30,946 nt of DNA from Candidatus Ideonella esbjergensis (GCA_016710065.1 JADJLP010000009.1:1-30946), one strand, 5' to 3'. Shown: positions 1 to 7,365, counted from the first letter of the stretch. Numbers and translations: made by a program. Notes: a model not told the origin generated them from the sequence alone.

Positions 1-587
1 CCACCCGCAATGACTTTCCGGTGCTGGCCAGGGCAGGGCAGCAGGTGGTGCGGGTGATAGGCAGCTCGCCCGACGAACCCTTCAGCCAGATCTACGCCAC
101 GCTGCTCAGTGCCATCGACAGCGCCGAGACCAGCATCCACCTCACCAACGCCTACTTCGTGCCCGACCCGCAGCTGCTGGCCGCCCTGGGCGCTGCCGCG
201 CGGCGCGGCGTGGACGTGAGCTTGATACTGCCAAGCCAGACCGATTCGTGGCTGGTGTTTCACGCCGGGCGCGACCACTACGAGGGCCTGCTGCAGGCGG
301 GCGTGAAGATCCACGAGCGCCACGGTGCCATCCTGCACGCCAAGACCGCGCTGATCGATGGTGTGTGGACCACCATCGGCTCCACCAACCTCGATTGGCG
401 CAGCTTCCTGCACAACCACGAACTCAATGTGGTGGTGCTGGGAGCAGACTTTGGCGGCCAGGTGCAGCGCATGTTCGACAAAGACTTGGCGGCCTCTGAC
501 GCCGTCACACTGGTGCAGTGGCGGCAGCGCCCGCTGCACCAGCGCTTGCAGGAGGTGTTTGCACGCCTGTGGGCCTATTGGCTCTGA
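1..587 (+). CDS. Cardiolipin synthase-like phospholipase D protein, C-terminal part
   Basis: Frame is open from base 3 to the TGA at 585-587, so the 5' end lies outside the window; a GTG at 21 is internal, not a credible start. The visible ~195 residues hold the second phospholipase D catalytic motif, HAKTALIDG followed by the typical GSTNLDWRSF, and upstream a stretch (SIHLTNAYFVPD) that normally precedes it. Proteins of this family join phospholipid head groups to make cardiolipin at the inner membrane. Which subtype (ClsA, B or C) cannot be told without the N-terminus. It ends in RLWAYWL, a normal family C-terminus. The gene is convergent with the stress gene at 1450-1956, with the long repeat between them. 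Confidence 0.88.
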   Translation, partial: TRNDFPVLARAGQQVVRVIGSSPDEPFSQIYATLLSAIDSAETSIHLTNAYFVPDPQLLAALGAAARRGVDVSLILPSQTDSWLVFHAGRDHYEGLLQAGVKIHERHGAILHAKTALIDGVWTTIGSTNLDWRSFLHNHELNVVVLGADFGGQVQRMFDKDLAASDAVTLVQWRQRPLHQRLQEVFARLWAYWL

Positions 588-680
588 GGGCTCATACGGC
601 ATTGCGTTCATGTACATGTTTGCACTGCCCTGGGTGGCCGGTCTCGGCGCAAAGCAGCCCTTCATTTCCGCACCACCGTC

Positions 681-1316
681 GTCATTCCCGCGAAGGCGGG
701 AATCCAGTTTTCGGCCTGCGGCGCGGCAAAGGTCTGGGCGAGCAGGCCGCGCCGCTCAAAAGCAGCGGTCGGCGCTGCGCACCGACTGCGCTGCGGTGCT
801 CGGGCATGTGGCGCGCCGCGTAACTCGCTGCTCTCGCTGTCGCTCGTTGCGCTCGAACAGACGCGGCGAGCATGTGGGTTGATCGCGCTGTCGCGCGGTT
901 TGTGAAGCGCGCTCACGCGCGCCGCCACATACCCTGCGCGCCTCGCCGCCACTCATTCGCGCCGCAGCCCGCCCGCCCAGCCCTTTGCAGAACCGGCGGT
1001 GGCGTCGATATTTCTTGGAATGCAAACACGGCCTGTGGAGCGACAGGTGGCCAGCCGGGGCTGGCGATTTCTGTGGCGCTGAGGAGCACAGGGTTCGGGG
1101 CAGCGTGCGCAGCACGCATCCACCACATGCTGGCCGCATCTTGTCTGAGCGAAACGAGCGCAGCGAGAGCAGCGAGTTATGCGGCCCGCCCCGAGCCCGA
1201 GCACCACAAGGCAGTCTGCGAAGCAGATCGCCACAGCATGAGCCAGCACCGGCTTGCCGCCTGGCGCGGCCGCACACAAAGCCAAAGACATGGATTCCCG
1301 CCTTCGCGGGAATGAC
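681..1316. repeat. Long dRS3-bounded fold-back repeat, copy 1
   Basis: A 636-bp non-coding block filling most of the 588-1449 gap. It begins with GTC + ATTCCCGCGAAGGCGGGAAT + CCA (681-706) and ends with the inverted copy (1291-1316). The same block recurs at 5508-6129 with long identical stretches, for example around 980-1048 and 1069-1114. Inside are imperfect inverted arms (about 815-877 against 1123-1185). The 20-bp end palindrome fits ATTCCC-N8-GGGAAT, the Neisseria dRS3 pattern. ORFs on both strands translate to Arg/Cys/Ala-rich sequence with no recognisable domain and are treated as spurious. The remainder of 588-1449 shows nothing further. Confidence 0.9.
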
Positions 1317-1449
1317 GAGGCAAGAGTGCGGGGATGACGGGTAAGTGATCGCCATGACAGGCTGCTATGCGCGGCGGCCGCTGAGCACTGCAGAGGCTTG
1401 TGTTCTTGACCGCAAAGTCGCATCAGGCCTGCCCCCGGGGGCAAGCCAT

Positions 1450-1956
1450 TCATGCCGCCTCGGCCACCTTGGCGTCGCTGAGGATGGCTCTGGCGCGCGT
1501 CACATCCGTGGCGTCGCCATGCACCATCAGCACGTACTGGTCAAGCTTGAGTGCCGATTCGTACTTGATCGCCAGATCCCTGGGCACGCCGATGCGCGTG
1601 AGCGCCGCACCCAGGGCCGAGAGGCTGCCCACCACCACCGCACCCTCAAGCGCCCCCACCAGCGCGGCCACCACCGGGCCGGCCATGGCCACCATGCCAA
1701 CGCCGGGCAGAAAGAACACGGCGGGCGCCAGCAACATGCCCCACACCCCGCCCCAGAATGCACCCATGCCACCCCAGGCCTTGATGCGGTCGCCCGCGGT
1801 GTAGAAGCCCACCGGGTGCTCCAGCGTGTGGTAACCCTTGCCCACCAGCGAAAGCTTGGTCACATCAAAACCCGCACGGGCGAGCGACTGGATCGCATCG
1901 TCGGCCTTCACATGGGAGTCAAAGATGTAGAAGGGCTGTTCCTGTGATTCGTTCAT
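1450..1956 (-). CDS. General stress protein 17M/YflT-like with glycine-rich membrane segment
   Basis: 168 residues. The N-terminal ~60 residues (FYIFDSHVKADDAIQSLARAG) resemble the YflT/GSP17M domain, which opens with a strand and a helix over which residues are paired as D-S/H-x-A-x-x-A. The middle (about 75-125) is a Gly/Ala/Trp-rich hydrophobic region likely to form one or two membrane helices. The C-terminal part (KYESALKLDQYVLMVHG) closes the fold. ATG at 1956 has a strong Shine-Dalgarno, GAGGAAAG. It starts 12 bp after the BON gene's stop and is presumably the second gene of that unit. The role is unproven; the family is linked to heat and general stress by association only. Confidence 0.7.
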   Translation of the reverse strand: MNESQEQPFYIFDSHVKADDAIQSLARAGFDVTKLSLVGKGYHTLEHPVGFYTAGDRIKAWGGMGAFWGGVWGMLLAPAVFFLPGVGMVAMAGPVVAALVGALEGAVVVGSLSALGAALTRIGVPRDLAIKYESALKLDQYVLMVHGDATDVTRARAILSDAKVAEAA

Positions 1957-1968
1957 GACTTGCTTTCC

Positions 1969-2622
1969 TCAATGGCCCACGGTGAGCAGGTCTACCACGT
2001 GCGAGACGCCGGCCGCCTGCCAGGCGGTCTGGCGCGCCAGGTCGCGCTCAGACCAGCTGTGCACCGTGCCGCTCAGCGTCACATCGCCGCCGTTCACGCG
2101 CACCGAGATGGCACGCGCGTCCACCACGGCGCGGCGCTTGAGTGCGGCCTCGATGTCGGCCTTCACGTCCAAGGTGGCCACGCGGGTCTGGGTGCTGATC
2201 TGGTCGCTCACGCCCACCACGCCTTGCAGATGCCGCACGGCCTCGGTGGCGGCGCGCTTCTGGTATGACCAGTCGACCGTGCCCGAAAGCGTGACCCAGC
2301 CGCCCTCCACCAGCACCTTCACCGTGTCCTTGGGCATGGTGGTGGTCCAGTTGAGGACGTTCTGGGCCGCGTGCGCGATCTCGGTGTCAGTGCGCGCGCT
2401 GGTGCCCGGCAGCTTCACCGTCAGCTCCACCGCCACGGCCGACACGCCGGCCACGCGCTGGGCAGCGCTCTCGGCATGCCACTTTTCCACGTAGCTGTCC
2501 ACATGGCCAGCCAACGTGACCACGCCTTCCTGTACTTCCACGCCAATCTGGCTGGCATGGATGGACGGATCCCATTGCAGTTCGGCCAGCACGTCTTGCT
2601 GGATCTGGAGGTGGGATTTCAT
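1969..2622 (-). CDS. Triple BON-domain protein (OsmY-like)
   Basis: 217 residues from the ATG at 2622, chosen because a GGGAA lies upstream and the first BON domain begins at once. Three BON domains at about residues 4-72, 79-147 and 152-217, each with the hallmark G-x-V-T-L-x-G-x-V (GVVTLAGHV, GWVTLSGTV, GDVTLSGTV). BON domains are thought to bind phospholipid or envelope surfaces; OsmY is osmotically and RpoS induced. Odd point: no signal peptide is visible from this start, unlike periplasmic OsmY; in-frame upstream starts (2637, 2847) add only low-complexity residues. A promoter-like box at 2655-2688 faces this gene, predicting a leader of about 26 nt. Confidence 0.85.
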   Translation of the reverse strand: MKSHLQIQQDVLAELQWDPSIHASQIGVEVQEGVVTLAGHVDSYVEKWHAESAAQRVAGVSAVAVELTVKLPGTSARTDTEIAHAAQNVLNWTTTMPKDTVKVLVEGGWVTLSGTVDWSYQKRAATEAVRHLQGVVGVSDQISTQTRVATLDVKADIEAALKRRAVVDARAISVRVNGGDVTLSGTVHSWSERDLARQTAWQAAGVSHVVDLLTVGH

Positions 2623-2654
2623 CGGGCTGTTTCCCATGCGTTGAAGTTGCCGCA

Positions 2655-2688
2655 AGCCTGCGCCGCCGCTGCGCCGCCATCTGTGCGC
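2655..2688 (-). promoter_or_regulatory. Candidate stress promoter before the BON/YflT unit
   Basis: On the minus strand GCGCACAGA (2688-2680), 18 nt, then GCAGGCT (2661-2655). It matches the -35-like box and spacing of seven other sites in the window; the -10 is a weaker fit than CTAGGCT at the alcohol dehydrogenase gene. Predicted start about 2648, 26 nt before the ATG. Confidence 0.5.
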
Positions 2689-2728
2689 CAGCGCCCACAA
2701 ACCGGTGGTGTCGGGCAGGTGGCGGCTG

Positions 2729-2762
2729 CGTCCTACAAGTGCCAGGCGAGTGGGCTGATGGT
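2729..2762 (+). promoter_or_regulatory. Candidate promoter with CGTCCTACA box before the small membrane protein
   Basis: CGTCCTACA (2729-2737), 18 nt, then TGATGGTGG. The identical 9-mer at the same spacing from CTATGGTGG occurs before the RcnB-like gene (6242-6275). Only two examples exist, so this is tentative. Confidence 0.3.
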
Positions 2763-2833
2763 GGCCGCAGACCGCTGCGCGCAGCATGGTGATGCCAGGG
2801 TTCGCAGGGTGCGGGTTCCTGGCCCACCACACC

Positions 2834-3220
2834 ATGCCCACCACCACAGACCGCTCGACCTGGACCCTGCCGGCACCGGCCCTGGGCCACCGACGCTATC
2901 GGCGCCAAGCACCGGTCGCTCCTGCGGCGGTTGGGCGCCTTTCGCCCTGGTGGCTGGCCTTGGCTGCCCTGCTGTTGATGGCGCTGCTGCAGGCCTATCA
3001 AACCACCGTGCACCAGGTGGTGGACCAGGGCGACGCGCGGCGCGTGCTGGTGGCCCAGCAGGCCGAAGCGCGGTGGCGCTGCCAGGCGCTGACAGACCGA
3101 CGCCAGAGCGGGCGTTGCCTGGCCGGTCTGGCCAATGAAGGCAGTGCTGCAGCCCAGCGCACCGGCAGCACCAGCGCCACCAGCAACATCACCATCACCG
3201 CCGCCGCCGCCGCCCAATGA
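2834..3220 (+). CDS. Small single-span membrane protein with C-x11-C motif
   Basis: About 128 residues from the ATG at 2834. ATGs at 2786 and 2792 are also in frame and no Shine-Dalgarno settles the choice. A basic N-terminus (GHRRYRRQ) is followed by one hydrophobic helix, WWLALAALLLMALLQAY (about residues 46-62), then an exported-side domain with C-QALTDRRQSGR-C-L and a Ser/Thr/Ala tail encoded partly by a GCC trinucleotide run. The C-x11-C-L motif also occurs in the next gene, 46 bp downstream, suggesting a common function and one transcript. I do not recognise a named family; it is a hypothetical envelope protein. Confidence 0.55.
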   Translation: MPTTTDRSTWTLPAPALGHRRYRRQAPVAPAAVGRLSPWWLALAALLLMALLQAYQTTVHQVVDQGDARRVLVAQQAEARWRCQALTDRRQSGRCLAGLANEGSAAAQRTGSTSATSNITITAAAAAQ

Positions 3221-3266
3221 CGCAATCTCAACCGCAGGGTGCACCAGCATCCGCCCGGAGAACCCC

Positions 3267-3722
3267 ATGACTGTCCACACCCCCCACCTGCGCATTGGCG
3301 CCTTGGCCATGCTGGCCTTGTCGGCCACTTTGCTGGGCCTGCCGGTTCGAGCCGCTGGCAAGGCCGCACCGCAAGGCGCGCACGCGTTCTACATGCACCA
3401 GCGGGCCTTGTGTGCCACGCAGCGGCCGGCGGATGAACGCGACGACTGCCTCAGCGAGGCCAGCACCGCCTATGCCGCCACCCAGCCCTCGCTGCCGGGC
3501 GACGACGCGGACAGCCTGCTGCGCAACAAGCTCAGGCGTTGTGAGCCACTGCGCGGCGCTGATCAACTCGACTGCCAGGCCCGCATGCGGGGCGAGGGCA
3601 CGGTGAGCGGCAGCGTGGCCAGTGGTGGCATCTACCGCGAGCTGGTCACCATCGTGCCCGGTGTGCCGGCGGCCGCAGCACCCGTTTCGGCCGCCGTGCC
3701 CGAGCCTGTCAAGTCGCAATGA
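3267..3722 (+). CDS. Secreted Cys-motif protein of unknown function
   Basis: 151 residues; ATG at 3267 has GGAG seven bases upstream. A signal peptide (residues 1 to about 27, hydrophobic core LAMLALSATLLGLP, cleavage after VRA) predicts periplasmic export. The mature part has C-ATQRPADERDD-C-L and then C-EPLRGADQLD-C followed by ARMRGEGTVSGSVASGGIYRE, a tail I have seen in many Burkholderiales hypothetical proteins. The four cysteines probably form two disulfides. It follows the small membrane protein with the same first motif. The last 14 bp overlap the 3' end of the convergent alcohol dehydrogenase gene. Function unknown. Confidence 0.75.
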   Translation: MTVHTPHLRIGALAMLALSATLLGLPVRAAGKAAPQGAHAFYMHQRALCATQRPADERDDCLSEASTAYAATQPSLPGDDADSLLRNKLRRCEPLRGADQLDCQARMRGEGTVSGSVASGGIYRELVTIVPGVPAAAAPVSAAVPEPVKSQ

Positions 3723-4746
3723 TGACCTTGAGCGCGTGCGTCTCGGTCGCGCTCGCGAAGGTCTCGTAAGCCTTCAAGATCTGGTCGAACCTGAAGCGGT
3801 GGGTGATCAACTGCTTCGGGTCGATGCGGTGCGCGCACAGCGTCTTCAGCAGCATGGGCGTGCTCACCGTGTCCACCAGCCGGGTGGTGATGCTGATGTT
3901 GCGGTCCCACAGGCTTTCCAGGTGCAGGTCGACCTTGCGGCCGTGCACGCCGATGTTGGCGATGTGGCCACCGGCCGCCACCAGTTGCTGGCAGAGCTCG
4001 AAGGTTTCGGGGATGCCCACGGCCTCGATGGCGGTGTCCACGCCGCGCTGTGCGGTGAGCGCCATCACGGCCTCGGCCGCCTTGCCATCGCGGCTGTTCA
4101 CCGTGGCGGTGGCGCCCAGCTTCTTGGCGGTGGCCAGGCGGCCATCGTCCAGGTCAATCATGATGATCTCGGCCGGCGTGTAGAACTGCGCCGTGAGCAA
4201 GGCCGCCAGGCCGATGGGCCCGGCACCCACGATGGCCACACTGGAGCCCGGCTGCACCTGGCCATTGAGCACACCGCACTCCAGCCCGGTGGGCAGGATG
4301 TCGCTGAGCATCACCAGGGACTCTTCGTCGGCACCGGGCGGCACCGCGTACAGGCTCATGTCGGCATGCGGGATGCGCACGTACTCGGCCTGCGTGCCGT
4401 CGATGCTGTTGCCCAGTATCCAGCCGCCGGTGCTGCAGTGAGAGTACATCTGCTTGCGGCAGTTCACGCACTTGCCGCAGGCGCTGACACAGGAGATGAG
4501 CACCCGGTCGCCCGCCTTGAAGGCGGTGACGGCCGTGCCCACGGCCTGCACCACGCCCACGCCCTCGTGGCCCAGGATGCGGCCTGGCTGGCAGGTGGGC
4601 ACGTCGCCCTTGAGGATGTGCAGATCGGTGCCGCAGATGGTGGTGAGCACCATCTTGACGATGGCATCGGTGGGCGCGCTGATCACCGGCATGGGCCGCT
4701 CCTGCACGGCTTTTTCCTTGGGGCCCAGGTAGACGAGTGCTTTCAT
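3709..4746 (-). CDS. Zinc-dependent alcohol dehydrogenase (MDR family)
   Basis: 345 residues from the ATG at 4746, preceded by AAGGA; an in-frame upstream start at 4779 adds 11 residues without better support. Catalytic zinc region CGTDLHILKGD and GHEGVGVV; structural zinc cysteines in CVSACGKCVNCRKQMYSHC; Rossmann motif VGAGPIGLAAL followed by an acidic IDLDD, which favours NAD over NADP. The family oxidises or reduces alcohols and aldehydes in the cytoplasm. Length is normal (340-350). A promoter-like box at 4780-4813 faces it with a 27-nt leader, so it is likely induced with the neighbouring stress genes. The natural substrate cannot be read from sequence. Confidence 0.92.
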   Translation of the reverse strand: MKALVYLGPKEKAVQERPMPVISAPTDAIVKMVLTTICGTDLHILKGDVPTCQPGRILGHEGVGVVQAVGTAVTAFKAGDRVLISCVSACGKCVNCRKQMYSHCSTGGWILGNSIDGTQAEYVRIPHADMSLYAVPPGADEESLVMLSDILPTGLECGVLNGQVQPGSSVAIVGAGPIGLAALLTAQFYTPAEIIMIDLDDGRLATAKKLGATATVNSRDGKAAEAVMALTAQRGVDTAIEAVGIPETFELCQQLVAAGGHIANIGVHGRKVDLHLESLWDRNISITTRLVDTVSTPMLLKTLCAHRIDPKQLITHRFRFDQILKAYETFASATETHALKVIIAT

Positions 4747-4779
4747 GGCGAAATCCTTGGTGGATGGGATGAACGGCAC

Positions 4780-4813
4780 AGCCTAGGCAGCCCCCACCGG
4801 TGCGTCTGTGCGA
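4780..4813 (-). promoter_or_regulatory. Candidate stress promoter before the alcohol dehydrogenase gene
   Basis: Minus strand TCGCACAGA (4813-4805), 18 nt, CTAGGCT (4786-4780). Both halves match the shared pattern; the -10 fits the RpoS-type CTAYRCT preference closely. Predicted start about 4773, 27 nt before the ATG at 4746. Confidence 0.6.
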
Positions 4814-4855
4814 CAGAGAACACAGGCCCGGCACCCCGGCAGACTATGCTGGCCC

Positions 4856-5443
4856 ATGACCGAAAGAATCAACCAGATCCTGGCGCAGATGGCGGCGCTG
4901 GAAGCCGAGCTGAGCGAAGCCGTGCACCCACAGGAGTCGCGCATGTTTTTCCAGATCAATGGCAAGCGTGTGGAGTTCGAGCGCGCGGTGCGTGACGCGC
5001 ATCGCCAGCTCAAGACTGGCTTCTTCCGCTGGTTGGTGGCCTACCGGCCGCAGAACCTCATCACCGGGCCGCTGATCTACGGCATGGCCCTGCCGCTGTT
5101 GATGCTGGACCTGTGCGTGAGCGTCTACCAATGGGCCTGCTTCCCGATCTACGGCATCCGCAAGGTCAAGCGCAGCGACTACCTGGTGTTCGACCGTCGG
5201 CACCTGGCCTATCTGAACTTCATCGAGAAATTCCATTGCACGTATTGCGAGTACGGCAACGGTCTGATGGCCTACATGAGCGAGATATTGGCGCGCACCG
5301 AGCAGTATTTCTGCCCCATCAAGCACGCGCACAAGATCCTGGGTACGCACTCGCACTACCAGGGTTCTCTGGCCTATGGAGACGCGGCCGACTACGAGGC
5401 CAGGCTGGAAGCCTTTCGGGTGGCACTGGGCAAGGGCGGCTGA
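4856..5443 (+). CDS. Conserved hypothetical protein with CxxC motif and membrane segment
   Basis: 195 residues. ATG at 4856 opens a helical, acidic N-terminus (TERINQILAQMAALEAELSE). A hydrophobic stretch around residues 63-95 (ITGPLIYGMALPLLMLDL and onward) could be one or two membrane helices. The C-terminal half has a striking conserved-looking block, FHCTYCEYGNGLMAY, then ARTEQYFCPIKHAHK, giving three cysteines and two histidines that could bind a metal. I recall similar proteins labelled hypothetical in many proteobacteria but know no function. It is divergent from the alcohol dehydrogenase gene and followed by the second long repeat, so it appears monocistronic. Confidence 0.75.
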   Translation: MTERINQILAQMAALEAELSEAVHPQESRMFFQINGKRVEFERAVRDAHRQLKTGFFRWLVAYRPQNLITGPLIYGMALPLLMLDLCVSVYQWACFPIYGIRKVKRSDYLVFDRRHLAYLNFIEKFHCTYCEYGNGLMAYMSEILARTEQYFCPIKHAHKILGTHSHYQGSLAYGDAADYEARLEAFRVALGKGG

Positions 5444-5507
5444 TGAAATGCCGCGTTGAATGGCGCAGATTCTTGTTGCGATTGGCGGCTGGTCTCGGCG
5501 CTTCTCG

Positions 5508-6129
5508 GTCATTCCCGCGAAGGCGGGAATCCAGGCGTTCGCGTTGATACGTGGGTGGTTGGCAAAGGCCTGGGCGGGCAGGCCGCGCCGCTCAAAAGTA
5601 GCGGTCGGCGCTGCGCACCGACTCCGCTGCAGTGCTCGGGCATGTGGCGCGCCGCGTAACTCGCTGCTCTCGCTGTCGCTCGTTGCGCTCGGACAGACGC
5701 GGCGAGCTTGTCAACGAAGCGCGCTCACGCGCGCCGCCACAGGCCCTCTGCTCCTCGCCGCTGCTCATTCGCGCCGCAGCCTGCCCACCCAGCCCTTTGC
5801 AGAACCGGCGGTGGCGTCGATATTTCTTGGAATGCAAACACGGCCTGTGGAGCGACAGGTGGCAAGCCGGGGCTGGCGATTTCTGTGGCGCTGAGGAGCA
5901 CAGGGTTCGGGGCAGCGTGCGCAGCGCGCATCCACAACATGCTGGCCGCATCTTGTCTGAGCGAAACGAGCGCAGCGAGAGCAGCGAGTTATGCGGCCTG
6001 CCCCGAACCCGAGCACCACAAGGCAGTCTGCGAAGCAGACCGCCACAGCATGAGCCAGCACCGGCTTGCCGCCTGGCGCGGGCGCACAACACGTCAAAAG
6101 ACATGGATTCCCGCCTTCGCGGGAATGAC
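5508..6129. repeat. Long dRS3-bounded fold-back repeat, copy 2
   Basis: A 622-bp direct copy of the 681-1316 block, same orientation, with the same terminal inverted ATTCCC-N8-GGGAAT palindromes (5508-5533 and 6104-6129). It is about 14 bp shorter, mostly through differences near 5530-5580 and 5700-5740, while the core from about 5790 to 5925 is nearly identical. It fills most of the 5444-6325 gap. ORFs on both strands are not credible genes. Outside the block the gap holds only the putative promoter at 6242-6275. Confidence 0.9.
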
Positions 6130-6241
6130 GGTGGTGGCGTGGAAATGGAGGGCGGCTATGCGCCGTGAACGGTCGGCAGATGCCGTTGAGGTCCTGCCTG
6201 TTCGAACGTCACGCCCCGCGCGAGGTGGGCCTGTGCGCTAC

Positions 6242-6275
6242 CGTCCTACACGCGGCACGGGGCTGGGACTATGGT
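6242..6275 (+). promoter_or_regulatory. Candidate promoter with CGTCCTACA box before the RcnB-like gene
   Basis: CGTCCTACA (6242-6250), 18 nt, CTATGGT (6269-6275). Predicted start about 6282, 44 nt before the ATG. Its partner is at 2729-2762. The -10 resembles that of the GCGCACAGA class but the upstream box differs. Confidence 0.35.
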
Positions 6276-6325
6276 GGGTGGCGTGGGCGCTTGAGAGACT
6301 GGCCCGATCACCAACGGAGATCACC

Positions 6326-6709
6326 ATGAAACTCAAGACCGTCGCCGTCGCCATGCTCGCGCTGTCCATCTGTGCCAGCGGCACTGCTTTCGCGCAGGGC
6401 AACCAGGATCGCAACGAGCGTGGCGACAGTGGCCACGCCAAGCAGGCGCAACGCGGCCACCGAGGCCAGCCGCAGCAGCGCATGAATGACGACCGCCGCG
6501 AAGGCCGCGGCGCCGGCCCTGAACACAACTACTACCGTGGCGGGCGCATGCCACCCCAATACCGTACCAGTGAGTACGTGGTGAGCGACTGGCGCGGCCA
6601 CCACCTCAGTGCGCCGCCGCGCGGCTACCACTGGGTGCAAAGCGGTGGCGACTATGTGCTGGTGGCCATCGCCACCGGCATCATCCTGCAACTGCTGCTG
6701 AGTCAGTGA
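6326..6709 (+). CDS. RcnB-family periplasmic protein
   Basis: 127 residues; ATG at 6326 with GGAGA upstream. A clear signal peptide (hydrophobic VAVAMLALSICASGTAFA, cleavage before QGNQ) predicts the periplasm. The mature N-terminus is hydrophilic, rich in Arg, Gln, Gly and His. The C-terminus carries the RcnB-family signature: YRTSEYVVSDWRGHHLSAPP, GYHWVQSGGDYVLVAIATG and a short hydrophobic end. E. coli RcnB modulates nickel and cobalt export, but most homologues are uncharacterised and a metal role here is only inference. The last 29 bp overlap the convergent FMN reductase gene, so the two transcripts are antisense at their ends. Confidence 0.82.
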   Translation: MKLKTVAVAMLALSICASGTAFAQGNQDRNERGDSGHAKQAQRGHRGQPQQRMNDDRREGRGAGPEHNYYRGGRMPPQYRTSEYVVSDWRGHHLSAPPRGYHWVQSGGDYVLVAIATGIILQLLLSQ

Positions 6710-7265
6710 CCGGTGTGGCCTGGTGCAGACGCACCCAGGCCGCATAGTGGTCCATCCAGTTCTGCAAGAAGGGCCGGCTGGCTTCACCGATGCCACCGTG
6801 GGCATCGAACAAACCCTCCTTGGCCTGCACGAAAGCCTCTGGCTGGCACAGGGTGGGCACGTCCAGGCAGGCCAGGATGTTGCGCAAGTGCTGCTGCGCC
6901 AACGAAGTGCCCAGCAAGCCCGGCGACACGCCCAGCATCCCGGCCGGCTTGCCCGCCCAGGCGCTCTTGCCATGGGGGCGGGACGCGTGGTCAATGGCGT
7001 TCTTCAGCACACCTGGCAGCGAGCGGTTGTACTCGGGGGTGACGAACATCAGCCCCTGCGAGGCCTGGATCAGCACCTTCATCTGCAGTACCGATTCGGC
7101 CTGGTGCTCATCGTCGTCCTGGTTGTAGAGCGGCAAGGCGCCGATGTCCACCACCTTGAAGCTGAAATCCGCCGGCCCCAGCTTGGTCAGCGCGGCGGCG
7201 AGCTGGCGGTTGAACGATTCGCGGCGCAGGCTGCCGACCAGCACGGCAATGTTGGTTTGACTCAT
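6681..7265 (-). CDS. NADPH-dependent FMN reductase (chromate/quinone reductase-like)
   Basis: 194 residues from the ATG at 7265, preceded by AAGGA. Flavodoxin-like fold with the FMN phosphate loop GSLRRESFNRQ at residues 11-21, LPLYNQDD near 46-53, and PEYNRSLPGVLKNAIDHASR around 75-94, all typical of the YieF/ChrR and ArsH-related reductases. Such enzymes reduce quinones, chromate or azo dyes in the cytoplasm and are often tied to oxidative stress. A longer in-frame reading to 7592 would overlap the EAL gene and lacks support. A promoter-like box (7311-7344) separates it from the upstream signalling operon, so it is probably expressed on its own. Confidence 0.9.
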   Translation of the reverse strand: MSQTNIAVLVGSLRRESFNRQLAAALTKLGPADFSFKVVDIGALPLYNQDDDEHQAESVLQMKVLIQASQGLMFVTPEYNRSLPGVLKNAIDHASRPHGKSAWAGKPAGMLGVSPGLLGTSLAQQHLRNILACLDVPTLCQPEAFVQAKEGLFDAHGGIGEASRPFLQNWMDHYAAWVRLHQATPVTDSAAVAG

Positions 7266-7310
7266 GGTGGGTCCTTGAAGGCTGAAGAACGCCGAGAGGC
7301 GCTTGCCAAC

Positions 7311-7344
7311 AAGGTAGAGACTGCCGCCACGCCAGTCTGTGCGC
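7311..7344 (-). promoter_or_regulatory. Candidate stress promoter before the FMN reductase gene
   Basis: Minus strand GCGCACAGA (7344-7336), 18 nt, CTACCTT (7317-7311). Predicted start about 7304, 39 nt before the ATG at 7265. It sits in the 100-bp gap after the PAS-GGDEF-EAL gene. Confidence 0.55.
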
Positions 7345-7365
7345 TGTGCAACGCAGGTGCGGTGC

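Noticed and set aside
756..1355. Long ORFs on both strands inside the two long repeats (also 5592-6104 and 5632-6709)
   Set aside because: They read through the palindromes, giving the familiar FPRRRES, IPAFAGMT and VIPAKAGI strings, and are Arg/Cys/Ser-rich without domains. Both strands are open because of high GC. Treated as repeat translation.
3199..3217. GCC trinucleotide run at the end of the small membrane protein gene
   Set aside because: A short alanine-coding run; in GC-rich DNA this is not notable and a change in length would not shift the frame.
3622..4995. Large ORFs opposite the alcohol dehydrogenase and other genes, such as 7747-8796, 20377-21723 and 26835-28493
   Set aside because: His/Gln/Gly-rich shadow translations with no start signals, lying opposite genes with full domain matches.
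640..5501. GGTCTCGGCGC shortly before both long repeats (640-650 and 5491-5501)
   Set aside because: Only 11 bp and at different distances (31 and 7 bp) from the element, so not a target-site duplication. It may be chance or a remnant of an older boundary.
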